In this document: positions 37,172 to 45,290 of the stretch, piece after piece
Numbering within the stretch: the first letter of the stretch is position 1
Layout of the letters: each line of letters starts with the position of its first letter
Assembly: GCA_000153385.1 (NCBI GenBank)
Contig: CH672375.1
Coordinates: forward strand, 292,352-356,351
DNA from: Flavobacteria bacterium BBFL7
Lineage (GTDB): Bacteria; Bacteroidota; Bacteroidia; Flavobacteriales; Flavobacteriaceae
Length of the DNA: 64,000 nt
Direction of reading: 5' to 3'
Made by a program: the position numbers and the translations under genes
The notes under the pieces: model-generated
The model's input: the letters and a program-made list of their open reading frames with translations, nothing else
The model's database searches: none
Told to the model about the DNA's origin: nothing

Positions 37172-38089
37172 ATGCAACTTACCACACCAGTTCCTATTAC
37201 TCCATTACAACCTGCCATTAACTATGACAGTTCTCTGGTATTTTTAGGTAGTTGCTTTACAGAAAATATAGGTAGCAAAATGGCTTATCACGGCTTTAAG
37301 ACTTGTGTAAATCCATTTGGGATTATATTTAATCCTCATAGTTTAATGATATTAATCGATCGATCTTTAAATGATCAACTATTTACTTTAGAAGATGTAG
37401 ATAGTCATTTTTCTTACCTCGCGCATTCTGATTTAAATGGTTCTACTAGAGATGCGGTTTTAAATAACCTGAATACTGCTGGAACATTACTCACTCAACA
37501 GATTAAAAAAGCCTCACATGTGTTTATCACACTAGGCACGGCTTGGATTTACGAGCATATTAAGCAACAATCAATCGTTGCAAATTGCCATAAACAACCG
37601 CAAGTTTTATTTCAAAAGAAGCTGCTTTCCATAAATAAAATCACAGATAGTCTAAACGTTATTACTTCGATAATTCAACGAGCACAACCTAACGCTCAAG
37701 TTGTTTTTACACTTTCTCCTGTTAGACATATTAAAGATGGATTTACAGAAAACCAGCGCAGTAAAGCAAGACTTTTTGAGGCCATTCAAGCGGTAGTAGA
37801 AACGCAAAAAGCGCAGTATTTCCCGGCCTATGAGATTGTGATGGATGAACTGCGTGATTATAGATTCTATGGCCGTGATATGATTCATTTAAGTGAAACG
37901 GGCATTGAGTTGGTCTGGGAACGCTTTCGCGAAAGCGTGATTTCTACAACTTGCTCACCTATTATGAAAGCCGTAGATAAACATCGTAGGCTTGTGGCAC
38001 ATCGACCTTCAAACGCTAATCTACATCAAGAAAATATTGAACGATCTATAGCCAGTCTGCAACAAAAATATCCTGAAGTTGAGTTATGA
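37172..38089 (+). CDS. GSCFA-domain protein
   Basis: The family signature appears near the N-terminus as FLGSCFTENIGSKMAYHGF followed by NPFGIIFNPHS. GSCFA proteins have an SGNH/GDSL hydrolase-like fold, with the Ser in GSCF as likely nucleophile; a catalytic His may lie in DMIHLSETG. The substrate is unknown, possibly acetylated sugars. Starting at 37172 gives 305 residues. A perfect 16-bp palindrome at 37922-37937 encodes ERFRESV near the C-terminal part. The next gene overlaps by four bases. Confidence 0.87.
   Translation: MQLTTPVPITPLQPAINYDSSLVFLGSCFTENIGSKMAYHGFKTCVNPFGIIFNPHSLMILIDRSLNDQLFTLEDVDSHFSYLAHSDLNGSTRDAVLNNLNTAGTLLTQQIKKASHVFITLGTAWIYEHIKQQSIVANCHKQPQVLFQKKLLSINKITDSLNVITSIIQRAQPNAQVVFTLSPVRHIKDGFTENQRSKARLFEAIQAVVETQKAQYFPAYEIVMDELRDYRFYGRDMIHLSETGIELVWERFRESVISTTCSPIMKAVDKHRRLVAHRPSNANLHQENIERSIASLQQKYPEVEL
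37922..37937. repeat. 16-bp palindrome CGCTTTCGCGAAAGCG, copy in CDS
   Basis: Perfect copy inside the GSCFA gene, read as RFRES on the plus strand. Confidence 0.95.
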
Positions 38090-38709
38090 AAAATTTAAAA
38101 ACAATAGTTCTAGGTGCTTTGATGATGCTGGCCATTATCCTGATTTATGACTACATAAAAGACTATCGCACAGAGCAGGAAAATCTCATCGCACAAACAG
38201 AACTTATTGAAAAAGAGGTGCGTAATGTAAGCAAACTCATAGTGACCGAAGTGAATTATGGCAAAGTGTATACTTATGAAAACACAAAGTCTTATGGTTG
38301 GGATTTCTTTGCTAGCAAGAAAAAAGCACTTGTGGTCTCAAATGCAAAAGCACAAGTGATCTATGACCTAAAAAACTTAGAGTATTCTATTGATAGCGAG
38401 CGCAAAGAAATTGTTTTTTCAAAATTACCCGATGCTATCATTAATATCAATCCTAATTTAAACTTCTATCAATTAGACAACGGAATACTCAACACATTTG
38501 AGGCTAAGGATTTCAATAGCATGAAGCAAAAAATATCGAAAGATATTGAGCGCCAAATTAGAAATAGCGACATTCTCAAAAACGCAGATGATAGACTATT
38601 GCTAGAACTGACACGTATATTTGTGTTGAGTAATTCTTTGGGATGGACCGTTGTCTATAATGGTAAATCTATAGAGAACGCTACAGAAATAACCGATTTT
38701 TTAGATTAG
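38086..38709 (+). CDS. DUF4230 membrane-anchored protein
   Basis: A 207-residue protein with an N-terminal anchor (about 5-23) and a periplasmic part including VSKLIVTEVNYGKVYTYEN and KKALVVSNAKAQVIYDLKNL, as in DUF4230. Function unknown. Its start overlaps the GSCFA stop (ATGA), so translation is coupled. It converges with a lipoprotein gene, and the two ends overlap by four bases. Confidence 0.83.
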   Translation: MKNLKTIVLGALMMLAIILIYDYIKDYRTEQENLIAQTELIEKEVRNVSKLIVTEVNYGKVYTYENTKSYGWDFFASKKKALVVSNAKAQVIYDLKNLEYSIDSERKEIVFSKLPDAIININPNLNFYQLDNGILNTFEAKDFNSMKQKISKDIERQIRNSDILKNADDRLLLELTRIFVLSNSLGWTVVYNGKSIENATEITDFLD

Positions 38710-39044
38710 TCTGCTTTAATTTGATATTCTTCAGACAGTTTATCATATTCTGTCTGTAATATTTGCCATCTGGTATTGAAAATTTGTTTTTTTAAAGAAC
38801 ACATTTTTGCATTCTTCTCTAATGCCTTTTCAAATTCTTGAGCTGTCAGCTCTTTATTCATGTAGGCATTTGTAATACTAGGTCGCTCTTCTTTACAAGC
38901 GCTATATTCATTAAAAGCTGTTACATATTCTTTATAAGCCGCACTGCTTCTTATACTATCAGTCGCTTCTATCGTCGCTGTAGTATCCTGTTGATTGCAC
39001 GATGCTAACCCAATAACTAAAAAGATTAAAAAGAACTTTTTCAT
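38706..39044 (-). CDS. Small lipoprotein of unknown function
   Basis: The 112-residue protein starts with a lipoprotein signal peptide (lipobox IGLASCNQ, Cys16). The mature part is helical and charged, with two further cysteines (in SACKEERP and KMCSLKK) that could pair. No family is recognised. A terminator lies upstream, separating it from the sigma-factor operon. Confidence 0.7.
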   Translation of the reverse strand: MKKFFLIFLVIGLASCNQQDTTATIEATDSIRSSAAYKEYVTAFNEYSACKEERPSITNAYMNKELTAQEFEKALEKNAKMCSLKKQIFNTRWQILQTEYDKLSEEYQIKAD

Positions 39045-39096
39045 GATTATTAATTTTGATTCAAATTTAAGCTTTGATATTAAATTTAAAAAACTA

Positions 39097-39132
39097 AAAA
39101 AGCCTTTTCAATTGCTTTTTGAAAAGGCTTTT
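39097..39132. terminator. Terminator after the ECF-sigma operon
   Basis: Fourteen-base stem AAAAGCCTTTTCAA / TTGAAAAGGCTTTT with a seven-base loop. It lies 34 bases beyond the Spy-like gene on the minus strand. Confidence 0.8.
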
Positions 39133-39165
39133 ATCCATTAATAAATCAAATAAACCGACAGTTGT

Positions 39166-39639
39166 TTAAGGTCTGCCTCTACCTCTGCGTTCTTTATATT
39201 CTTTCAGCATCTTTTTTCTGAAATCCATTTCGGCTTTCATCAATTTCAAAAATCGTTTTGCTCCTATAATTTTAATGATTTCAGCATTGTTTTGCTCATA
39301 ACTAGAAGCGTGTATTTGATTATCTAAATCTGTAATTTTACTTACATATTTAGACGCTTCACTATCTGATAAGGATTCAATTTTTGCTTCCATTTCACGG
39401 ATTAAGGCTTTTTTCTTGCGTTCTAATTCATGGCGCTTTTCCCTCATTTTATTGAAAACCGGCCAAAACTTACTCGCCTCATCTGGTGTAAGCTCAAGTT
39501 GCTCTGTGATATAAGCAACAGCTAATGCTTCAATTTTCTCTTTATTCATGCGACGGTGATTATCTCGATCACCTTCTGATCCTTGTGCCATACCTATAGT
39601 ACTTATAAGTACAGCTATTATTAATATATACTTTTTCAT
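39166..39639 (-). CDS. Spy/CpxP-like periplasmic protein
   Basis: A 157-residue protein with a signal peptide (cleaved near MAQGS). It is otherwise all helix, with QLELTPDEASKFWPVFNKMR resembling the LTxxQ motif region of Spy/CpxP, and ends in a basic tail (KERRGRGRP). Proteins of this type act as periplasmic chaperones or metal sensors. It overlaps the anti-sigma-like gene by four bases and is the last gene of the sigma operon, so it may feed back on the sigma factor. Confidence 0.78.
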   Translation of the reverse strand: MKKYILIIAVLISTIGMAQGSEGDRDNHRRMNKEKIEALAVAYITEQLELTPDEASKFWPVFNKMREKRHELERKKKALIREMEAKIESLSDSEASKYVSKITDLDNQIHASSYEQNNAEIIKIIGAKRFLKLMKAEMDFRKKMLKEYKERRGRGRP

Positions 39640-40142
39640 TCTGTAATAATTTCGTTCAATTCCATTTCTTCTTCTAGATAATCGTACAACACGTCAGTAT
39701 CAACACTTTCAGAAAGGTTTATATCATCTAGTATGTCATTATCTGCAAACAATATATCTACTGTAGCGTCATCATATAAAAAAGATTCTTCTATAAGGTA
39801 ATCTTCTAAAACAGATGTATCTACACTTGCAATATCTACCGGATCACTTCCTGTGTTCAATGTAAGTACGACGGCTAGTATAGCGGCTATAGCTAATACT
39901 GGATACAAGAATGTAGTGACTTGAGACTTTTTAGGCAATTGTCTTACTTTATCATCAACAACTGGAAGCAATTGCTCTTCTAATGATTCAAAATAACCAT
40001 CAGGCACTTCAAAACCAGTATCCTTACCTAGCTTCTCTTCTAGATTCCATTGTGTCATCATATCTTCTTCAAAATTTTTAAAGAAGTCTTGAGGCACTTG
40101 AAAACCTAAATCCTTTTTATGTTTATTTTCTTTTTCCATCAT
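39636..40142 (-). CDS. Putative anti-sigma factor (membrane)
   Basis: A 168-residue protein with a cytosolic N-terminal part (1-90), one membrane helix (about 92-112) and a very acidic periplasmic part. The N-terminus contains two similar segments (LGFQVPQDFFKNFEEDM and TGFEVPDGYFESLEEQL), a pattern common in Bacteroidota proteins beside ECF sigma genes. It has no ZAS zinc motif. Its role as anti-sigma factor is inferred from position and topology. Confidence 0.72.
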   Translation of the reverse strand: MMEKENKHKKDLGFQVPQDFFKNFEEDMMTQWNLEEKLGKDTGFEVPDGYFESLEEQLLPVVDDKVRQLPKKSQVTTFLYPVLAIAAILAVVLTLNTGSDPVDIASVDTSVLEDYLIEESFLYDDATVDILFADNDILDDINLSESVDTDVLYDYLEEEMELNEIITE

Positions 40143-40174
40143 CTGGTTTTAAGACTCTTAAGTTCTTAAATAGT

Positions 40175-40723
40175 TTAATCTTGTTTTATAAATTGTTCAA
40201 TTTTTTTGGCAGCAATATGGTAACTAGACTTAACAGCTCCTTCACTTAATTCTAACAATGCTGCAATATCTTTAAATTTAACCTCATCATAATAACGCAT
40301 TTTAAAGATTTCACTTTGTCTCTTTGGTAACTGGGCAAGCGCTTTTTGTAATGCTAGCTGTATTTCATCACCAGTAAAATAAACATCTGCCTCTAACTGA
40401 TCGACGAGATGAGCTTGTAATTCAGAATTATCAATCTGCAATTGTTTCCCTTTTTTAGTTAAAAAGGTCATGCTTTCATTATAAGCAATACGATACAACC
40501 ACGAGGACAATTTACTATCGCCTTTAAAATTTTTAATCCCTTTAAATACTTTAACAAAAACGTTTTGCAATACATCATGTGCATCATCGTGATCTATTAC
40601 TAACTTTCTAATTTGCCAGTATAATTGCTGTTGATATTCTTGTAACAGCATGCGGTAGCCAGCCTCAGTAGTCTGAGGAGTCTTGATAAGCTCGAGAATC
40701 TCGTATTCTTTTTCTACAACCAT
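40175..40723 (-). CDS. ECF-type RNA polymerase sigma factor
   Basis: A 182-residue sigma-70 protein with only regions 2 and 4. Region 2 contains DVLQNVFVKVFKGIKNFKG and LSSWLYRIAYNESM; region 4 contains LPKRQSEIFKMRYYDEVKFK followed by LSEGAVKSSYHIAAKKI. It heads a three-gene operon with a membrane anti-sigma candidate and a Spy-like periplasmic protein, a layout that suggests an envelope-stress response. A TATCTTTC near-match to the -7 box lies upstream on the minus strand. Confidence 0.92.
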   Translation of the reverse strand: MVVEKEYEILELIKTPQTTEAGYRMLLQEYQQQLYWQIRKLVIDHDDAHDVLQNVFVKVFKGIKNFKGDSKLSSWLYRIAYNESMTFLTKKGKQLQIDNSELQAHLVDQLEADVYFTGDEIQLALQKALAQLPKRQSEIFKMRYYDEVKFKDIAALLELSEGAVKSSYHIAAKKIEQFIKQD

Positions 40724-40845
40724 AGTCTACCTTATGACTTAAAAAGAAAGATAAGGTTTAATCCAATTATAAAAAATTTTATTAATGTTTTAGCGTTGTA
40801 AAAAAGTAGTTTATTTATCTTCACTACTTATAATAATATCTAACC

Positions 40846-41565
40846 ATGGATCATAATAATATTTCTTCTTATCAACCTCTTATTGCTGCAAGTGATGATA
40901 CTCGAGTTGCTTTTTACAAACGCACTTATACACATGTTGCACTGGCTGTATTACTATTTATAATTGTAGAATCTATATTCTTACGTATCGAGCCATTGGT
41001 AGAGTTTGCTTTATCCATGACACAAGGATGGAGATGGTTATTAATGTTAGGTGGTTTTATGCTAGCGACCAATTATGCAGAAAATATCGCCCATAAATCT
41101 CATGATAAAACTAAACAATATCTAGCATTACTGTTATATGTGGTAGCCGAAGCTTTTATTTTCCTACCCATGATATGGATCGCGATTGCTTATTCTGGTG
41201 GTAGTATGAATATTTTTGATAATTCGATCATCAACCAGGCAGCTGTTATGACTCTTGCCTTATTTACAGGATTAAGTGCCATCGTTTTGTTTACTAAAAA
41301 AGACTTCAGCTTTTTGCGCAACATTCTTACGGTAGGTTTCTTTATTGCTATAGGATTAATCATCGCCGGAATGATATTTGGATTCAATTTAGGATTAGCT
41401 TTTAGCGCAGGTATGGTAGTACTAGCCGCTGGTTCAATTTTATATCAAACCTCTAATCTAGTTCATAAATATAGTACAGATCAACACGTAGGTGCCTCAC
41501 TTGGTTTATTTGCATCATTGATGTTATTATTCTGGTATTTACTGAGCATATTCTCTAGAGATTAG
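40846..41565 (+). CDS. Bax inhibitor-1/YccA family membrane protein
   Basis: A 239-residue protein with seven hydrophobic helices. The ends show the family pattern: RVAFYKRTYTHVALAVLLF near the start, and ASLGLFASLMLLFWYLLSIF at the end. Bacterial BI-1 proteins conduct calcium or interact with membrane quality-control proteases. It stands 43 bases before an MtfA-like peptidase gene on the same strand, so they are probably co-transcribed. Confidence 0.92.
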   Translation: MDHNNISSYQPLIAASDDTRVAFYKRTYTHVALAVLLFIIVESIFLRIEPLVEFALSMTQGWRWLLMLGGFMLATNYAENIAHKSHDKTKQYLALLLYVVAEAFIFLPMIWIAIAYSGGSMNIFDNSIINQAAVMTLALFTGLSAIVLFTKKDFSFLRNILTVGFFIAIGLIIAGMIFGFNLGLAFSAGMVVLAAGSILYQTSNLVHKYSTDQHVGASLGLFASLMLLFWYLLSIFSRD

Positions 41566-41608
41566 ATTTTTATTGCACATACTCGTTCTCAATCCCGAAA
41601 CAGAATGG

Positions 41609-42412
41609 ATGGCTCCATATGCGTTTGCTGCAGTAGCCTTAGGTTTCCTATTCTTCTTTGGACATCTTATTTTGCGCAGGTTACAGCACAAGAATGACTT
41701 TATATGGAATAGACAACCCATAACGTATCGCAGGTTACCGCTTTCGCGAAAGCGTATACTTGAAACTTATCCATTCTACCAGAAACTATCTAAAAAATAC
41801 CAGAGACAATTTGAGCACCGTATGGTAGCCTTTATAAAAGATAAAGACTTCAGACATCGATATAAAGATCACGTTTCTGACGCTCAAATTACTTATGTTT
41901 CAGCCGTTGCCATACAATTAAGCTTTGGTCGTGCCAACTACTTGTATAGTATGATGAATACGGTATTGTTTTTCCCACAGGCATTTCAAAGTCCTACTAA
42001 TGAGGCAATGCATAAAGGTGAATACAATCCACGAGCTAAAGTACTTGCTCTATCCTGGGAAGATTTTCTAACAGGAATGGCAATAGATAATGATAATCTT
42101 CATCTAGGGCTGCATGAATTGATGCATGTCATGCACTTTGAAAGTAAACATAGTACTGATGTAGATTCTGCACGATTCCATAAATATGAGCAAAAGATAT
42201 TGCATCATATCATGCAACCTGAAGTAAGAGAACGACTAGATAACACTAAATACTTTAGAGAATATGCATTTACAAATGAATATGAATTTTTATCTGTACT
42301 TACAGAATATTTCTTTGAATCGCCAGCCGATTTTAAATCTGGTTTCCCAGTATTATTCAATTATTTGAAAACAGCCTTACTTTATAAGGACGAGTGGATT
42401 TTTGAAAATTAA
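41609..42412 (+). CDS. MtfA-like zinc-dependent peptidase with N-terminal anchor
   Basis: The start at 41609 places a membrane helix at residues 3-22 (APYAFAAVALGFLFFFGHLI). A TTG at 41573 would add 12 residues and is the alternative. The zinc site HELMHVMHFE has the HExxH-like shape HELMH, as in the MtfA/glucose-regulated peptidase group. Further conserved parts are QLSFGRANYLYS and NEYEFLSVLTEYFFESP. The 16-bp palindrome at 41739-41754 encodes PLSRKR just after the anchor. Confidence 0.85.
   Translation: MAPYAFAAVALGFLFFFGHLILRRLQHKNDFIWNRQPITYRRLPLSRKRILETYPFYQKLSKKYQRQFEHRMVAFIKDKDFRHRYKDHVSDAQITYVSAVAIQLSFGRANYLYSMMNTVLFFPQAFQSPTNEAMHKGEYNPRAKVLALSWEDFLTGMAIDNDNLHLGLHELMHVMHFESKHSTDVDSARFHKYEQKILHHIMQPEVRERLDNTKYFREYAFTNEYEFLSVLTEYFFESPADFKSGFPVLFNYLKTALLYKDEWIFEN
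41739..41754. repeat. 16-bp palindrome CGCTTTCGCGAAAGCG, copy in CDS
   Basis: Perfect copy inside the MtfA-like gene, read as PLSRKR on the plus strand, between the membrane anchor and the peptidase domain. Confidence 0.95.
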
Positions 42413-42777
42413 TATCTAGCCATATCATTGCGACCATTCCATATCAAGTATAAGCCTAATACAAAAGGAAAGGTATAAACAGCAACCACAAATTTATTTA
42501 AGGTAACCACATTATAAATGAACGGAAAAACACAGCCAAAAAACAACAAAGCAATACCTATCCACAACTTCGTTTTTCCACTTTGATGAATCCCTTTTAA
42601 TTCGGTTAATCGAGCAGCTCTTTTATCAACTCTACTCACCGTATACTTTACGTCTTCTAAGTCCATCATTTGATTTTTAAGCTTGTTACGTACAGCACTT
42701 AAATCCATCTTTCCATTACTCACTTCTTGTGCATAATATTCTATTTGAGCTCTTAAGTCTGCCGTATGCGGGATCAT
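42409..42777 (-). CDS. Two-helix membrane protein of unknown function
   Basis: The 122-residue protein has a helical charged N-terminal part (about 1-67, MIPHTADLRAQIEYYAQEV) and two membrane helices (about 70-88 and 94-112). It ends NGRNDMARY. No family recognised. Its stop overlaps the end of the convergent MtfA-like gene by four bases. Confidence 0.68.
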   Translation of the reverse strand: MIPHTADLRAQIEYYAQEVSNGKMDLSAVRNKLKNQMMDLEDVKYTVSRVDKRAARLTELKGIHQSGKTKLWIGIALLFFGCVFPFIYNVVTLNKFVVAVYTFPFVLGLYLIWNGRNDMARY

Positions 42778-42805
42778 GTATTATATTTTTTCAAATTAAA
42801 TAAAA

Positions 42806-42839
42806 AAAGTCCGTAGTTCAAATTTGAACTACGGACTTT
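42806..42839 (-). terminator. Terminator after ettA: perfect 34-bp palindrome
   Basis: Two 17-base arms (AAAGTCCGTAGTTCAAA and its exact complement) with no spacer. It lies 27 bases beyond the ettA stop on the minus strand and is followed there by a T-run. Confidence 0.83.
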
Positions 42840-42865
42840 ATGCTTAAGACTTTGAGACCTCAATC

Positions 42866-44557
42866 CTAGTCTCTAATCAATTTCTTGTAACGTATTCTCT
42901 TAGGCGTTACATCACCTAATCGTTTTTTCTTATTCTCTTCATACTCTGTAAAACTACCTTCAAAAGAATAGATCTGAGAGTCACCTTCAAATGCGATGAT
43001 ATGTGTACATACTCTATCTAGGAACCATCTGTCGTGCGATATAATCACTGCACAACCGGCAAAGTTATCAAGTCCTTCCTCTAGTGCACGTAGCGTATTT
43101 ACATCTAGATCGTTAGTAGGCTCATCGAGTAATAAAACGTTTCCTTCCTCTTTAAGCGTCATCGCTAGATGCAAACGGTTGCGTTCACCACCTGAAAGTG
43201 TAGATACCTTCTTGTTTTGCTCAGATCCTGAGAAATTAAAACGACTTAAGTAAGCTCTAGAGTTAACCATGCGTCCAGCCATCATGACCATATCCTGGCC
43301 ATCGGCAAAGTTTTCCCATATTGATTTATCTGGGTCAATATCACTATGGGATTGATCTACATAAGCTAGTTTTACCGTTTCTCCTACTGTAAATGATCCT
43401 TTATCTGGTTGCTCTTGTCCCATAATCATTTTGAAAATGGTTGTTTTACCAGCACCATTAGGACCTATAATCCCTACAATACCATTTTGAGGTAATACAA
43501 AATTTAAGTCTTCATAAAGTAATTTATCGCCAAAGGCTTTACTTACTCCTTTTGCCTCAATAACATTGGTTCCTAAACGTGGTCCATTAGGGATGTAAAT
43601 TTCAAGCTTTTCTTCTTTTTGCTTTTGATCTTCATTCAATAACTTGTCATAGTTATTTAAACGTGCCTTTTGTTTAGACTGTCGACCTTTTGCACCTTGA
43701 CGTACCCAATCCAGTTCTCGCTTAAGCGTTTTCTGACGTTTAGATTCTGTTTTTTCTTCTTTTCTTAATCGGTCACCTTTTTGCTCTAACCAGCTCGAGT
43801 AATTACCTTTCCATGGAATTCCTTCTCCACGATCCAGTTCAAGAATCCATCCAGCAACATTATCTAAGAAATATCTATCGTGTGTTACAGCGATTACCGT
43901 TCCTTTATATTGAGCAAGGTGTTGTTCTAACCATAATACAGACTCTGCATCGAGGTGGTTAGTAGGCTCATCCAGTAGTAAAATCTCTGGTTGTTGTAAT
44001 AGTAAACGACATAAAGCTACACGACGTTTTTCTCCACCAGATAGGTTTTTAATACTTGCGTCTCCAGGTGGCGTGCGCAAGGCATCCATGGCAATCTCTA
44101 ATTTAGTATCTAATTCCCAAGCATTAGTTGCGTCTATTTTATCTTGCAGTTCTGCCTGACGGTTCATTAACTTCTCCATCTTATCTGCATCCGAGTACAC
44201 TTCTTCTAGACCAAAATCATCATTGATTTTATTATACTCGTCCAGTATAGCTACCGTTTCTGCAACTCCTTCACGCACGATTTCCATCACCGTCTTGGAC
44301 TCATCGAGTTCTGGTTCTTGTTCTAGATAACCTACTTTATAACCAGGTAAAAAATGAATATCACCTTGATAATTCTTCTCTATACCTGCAATGATCTTCA
44401 TCAATGTAGATTTACCAGATCCGTTAAGACCTAGAATACCAATTTTTGCACCGTAGAAGAAGCTTAAGTGAATATTCTTAAGAACTTGTTTCCCTGTACT
44501 TTGATATGTCTTTGAAAGACCAGACATGGAAAATATTACTTGTTTATCATCGCTCAT
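42866..44557 (-). CDS. ettA: Energy-dependent translational throttle protein (ABC-F)
   Basis: The 563-residue protein has two ABC ATPase domains and no membrane part. Walker A sites are GLNGSGKST and GPNGAGKTT, signatures LSGGEKRR and LSGGERNR, Walker B LLDEPTNHLD and LLDEPTNDLD. The arm and linker between the domains is about 80 residues and basic (KRQKTLKRELDWVRQ). EttA binds the ribosomal E site and slows elongation when ADP is high. It overlaps the upstream gene by four bases. Confidence 0.95.
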   Translation of the reverse strand: MSDDKQVIFSMSGLSKTYQSTGKQVLKNIHLSFFYGAKIGILGLNGSGKSTLMKIIAGIEKNYQGDIHFLPGYKVGYLEQEPELDESKTVMEIVREGVAETVAILDEYNKINDDFGLEEVYSDADKMEKLMNRQAELQDKIDATNAWELDTKLEIAMDALRTPPGDASIKNLSGGEKRRVALCRLLLQQPEILLLDEPTNHLDAESVLWLEQHLAQYKGTVIAVTHDRYFLDNVAGWILELDRGEGIPWKGNYSSWLEQKGDRLRKEEKTESKRQKTLKRELDWVRQGAKGRQSKQKARLNNYDKLLNEDQKQKEEKLEIYIPNGPRLGTNVIEAKGVSKAFGDKLLYEDLNFVLPQNGIVGIIGPNGAGKTTIFKMIMGQEQPDKGSFTVGETVKLAYVDQSHSDIDPDKSIWENFADGQDMVMMAGRMVNSRAYLSRFNFSGSEQNKKVSTLSGGERNRLHLAMTLKEEGNVLLLDEPTNDLDVNTLRALEEGLDNFAGCAVIISHDRWFLDRVCTHIIAFEGDSQIYSFEGSFTEYEENKKKRLGDVTPKRIRYKKLIRD

Positions 44558-44967
44558 AATTGCGCTGTTTTTTGTTGTATTAATGTATGTAATTGTGTGA
44601 GAGAATCTTCTTGAAAACGCTTTCGCGAAAGCGTCACCTCATCCATCTCTTTTATTTTTAATAGTAATCTAGTATCTGATAGTTCAACCTCTTCAATATC
44701 CTTAAATTGAAAACCAAAAGTTCTAAATCCTAATAACTTTGCCGTGAGTCCAGAATGATTATACTTAATCGTGTTCCTGCGTCTTATATTCTTAATTTGT
44801 GGAATCCCTAATATTGTAATTCCCAGAAATGCAGGAATCAGATACGTTACTGTTGCATCATCTGTAATGATTAAACCACCAAAAATGAGACATAGTAAAG
44901 CACCGATAACTGTAGGCACCACATTTTTAAGGGCAGTTAAATTCTCAAAATGAATTTTCTCCTTCAA
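44554..44967 (-). CDS. Two-helix membrane protein upstream of ettA
   Basis: The 137-residue protein has two hydrophobic segments (about 15-33 and 40-56) and then a soluble domain of about 75 residues (KDIEEVELSDTRLLLKIKEM). This resembles small bacterial PH-like domains, but the match is weak. A perfect 16-bp palindrome at 44618-44633 encodes LSRKRF in the C-terminal part. It lies one base after the small CAL67264-type gene and overlaps ettA, so all three are co-transcribed. Confidence 0.72.
   Translation of the reverse strand: MKEKIHFENLTALKNVVPTVIGALLCLIFGGLIITDDATVTYLIPAFLGITILGIPQIKNIRRRNTIKYNHSGLTAKLLGFRTFGFQFKDIEEVELSDTRLLLKIKEMDEVTLSRKRFQEDSLTQLHTLIQQKTAQL
44618..44633. repeat. 16-bp palindrome CGCTTTCGCGAAAGCG, copy in CDS
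   Basis: Perfect copy in the gene just upstream of ettA, read as LSRKR on the minus strand. Confidence 0.95.
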
Positions 44968-45150
44968 TTAAACTCGACCTTTCAATGCATTAAAAACCCA
45001 AGCAATAGCAAAAAAGCCTACTCCTACCGCAGCAAATCCATATCCAGCTACCTGATTATATCTAAATGCGCCTAGTGCTATAAGCCCTAACCCTATGATA
45101 ATCATTATCAATGTTGCCCAGCCTAAAACGCCATTTTTATTCATCGCCAT
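44968..45150 (-). CDS. CAL67264-family small membrane protein
   Basis: A 60-residue protein of two hydrophobic helices (GVLGWATLIMIIIGLGLIAL and YGFAAVGVGFFAIAWVFNAL). I recognise it as the small membrane protein widespread in Flavobacteriia named CAL67264 family. Function unknown. First gene of the ettA operon. A -7 box TATCTTTG on the minus strand (45170-45177) supports the start. Confidence 0.85.
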   Translation of the reverse strand: MAMNKNGVLGWATLIMIIIGLGLIALGAFRYNQVAGYGFAAVGVGFFAIAWVFNALKGRV

Positions 45151-45169
45151 AAAATCATCTTTTCAAATT

Positions 45170-45177
45170 CAAAGATA
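45170..45177 (-). promoter_or_regulatory. -7 box TATCTTTG for the ettA operon
   Basis: Exact TAnnTTTG match on the minus strand, 19 bases before the first ATG of the operon. Confidence 0.55.
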
Positions 45178-45290
45178 AGAAGGAAAGAATAAGTAATTAA
45201 ATGGATCTTACTCATTAACGTATTCCTTACTATATCTTTATTCTGTTCTTTTTTGTATTGTATTATTTTAATAAGCTAGTAAACGTCAAT

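Noticed and set aside
43719-43728. CGCTTAAGCG in ettA as a short palindrome copy
   Set aside because: It lies in the conserved arm sequence KRELDWVRQ and a 10-mer is not rare enough to stand alone.
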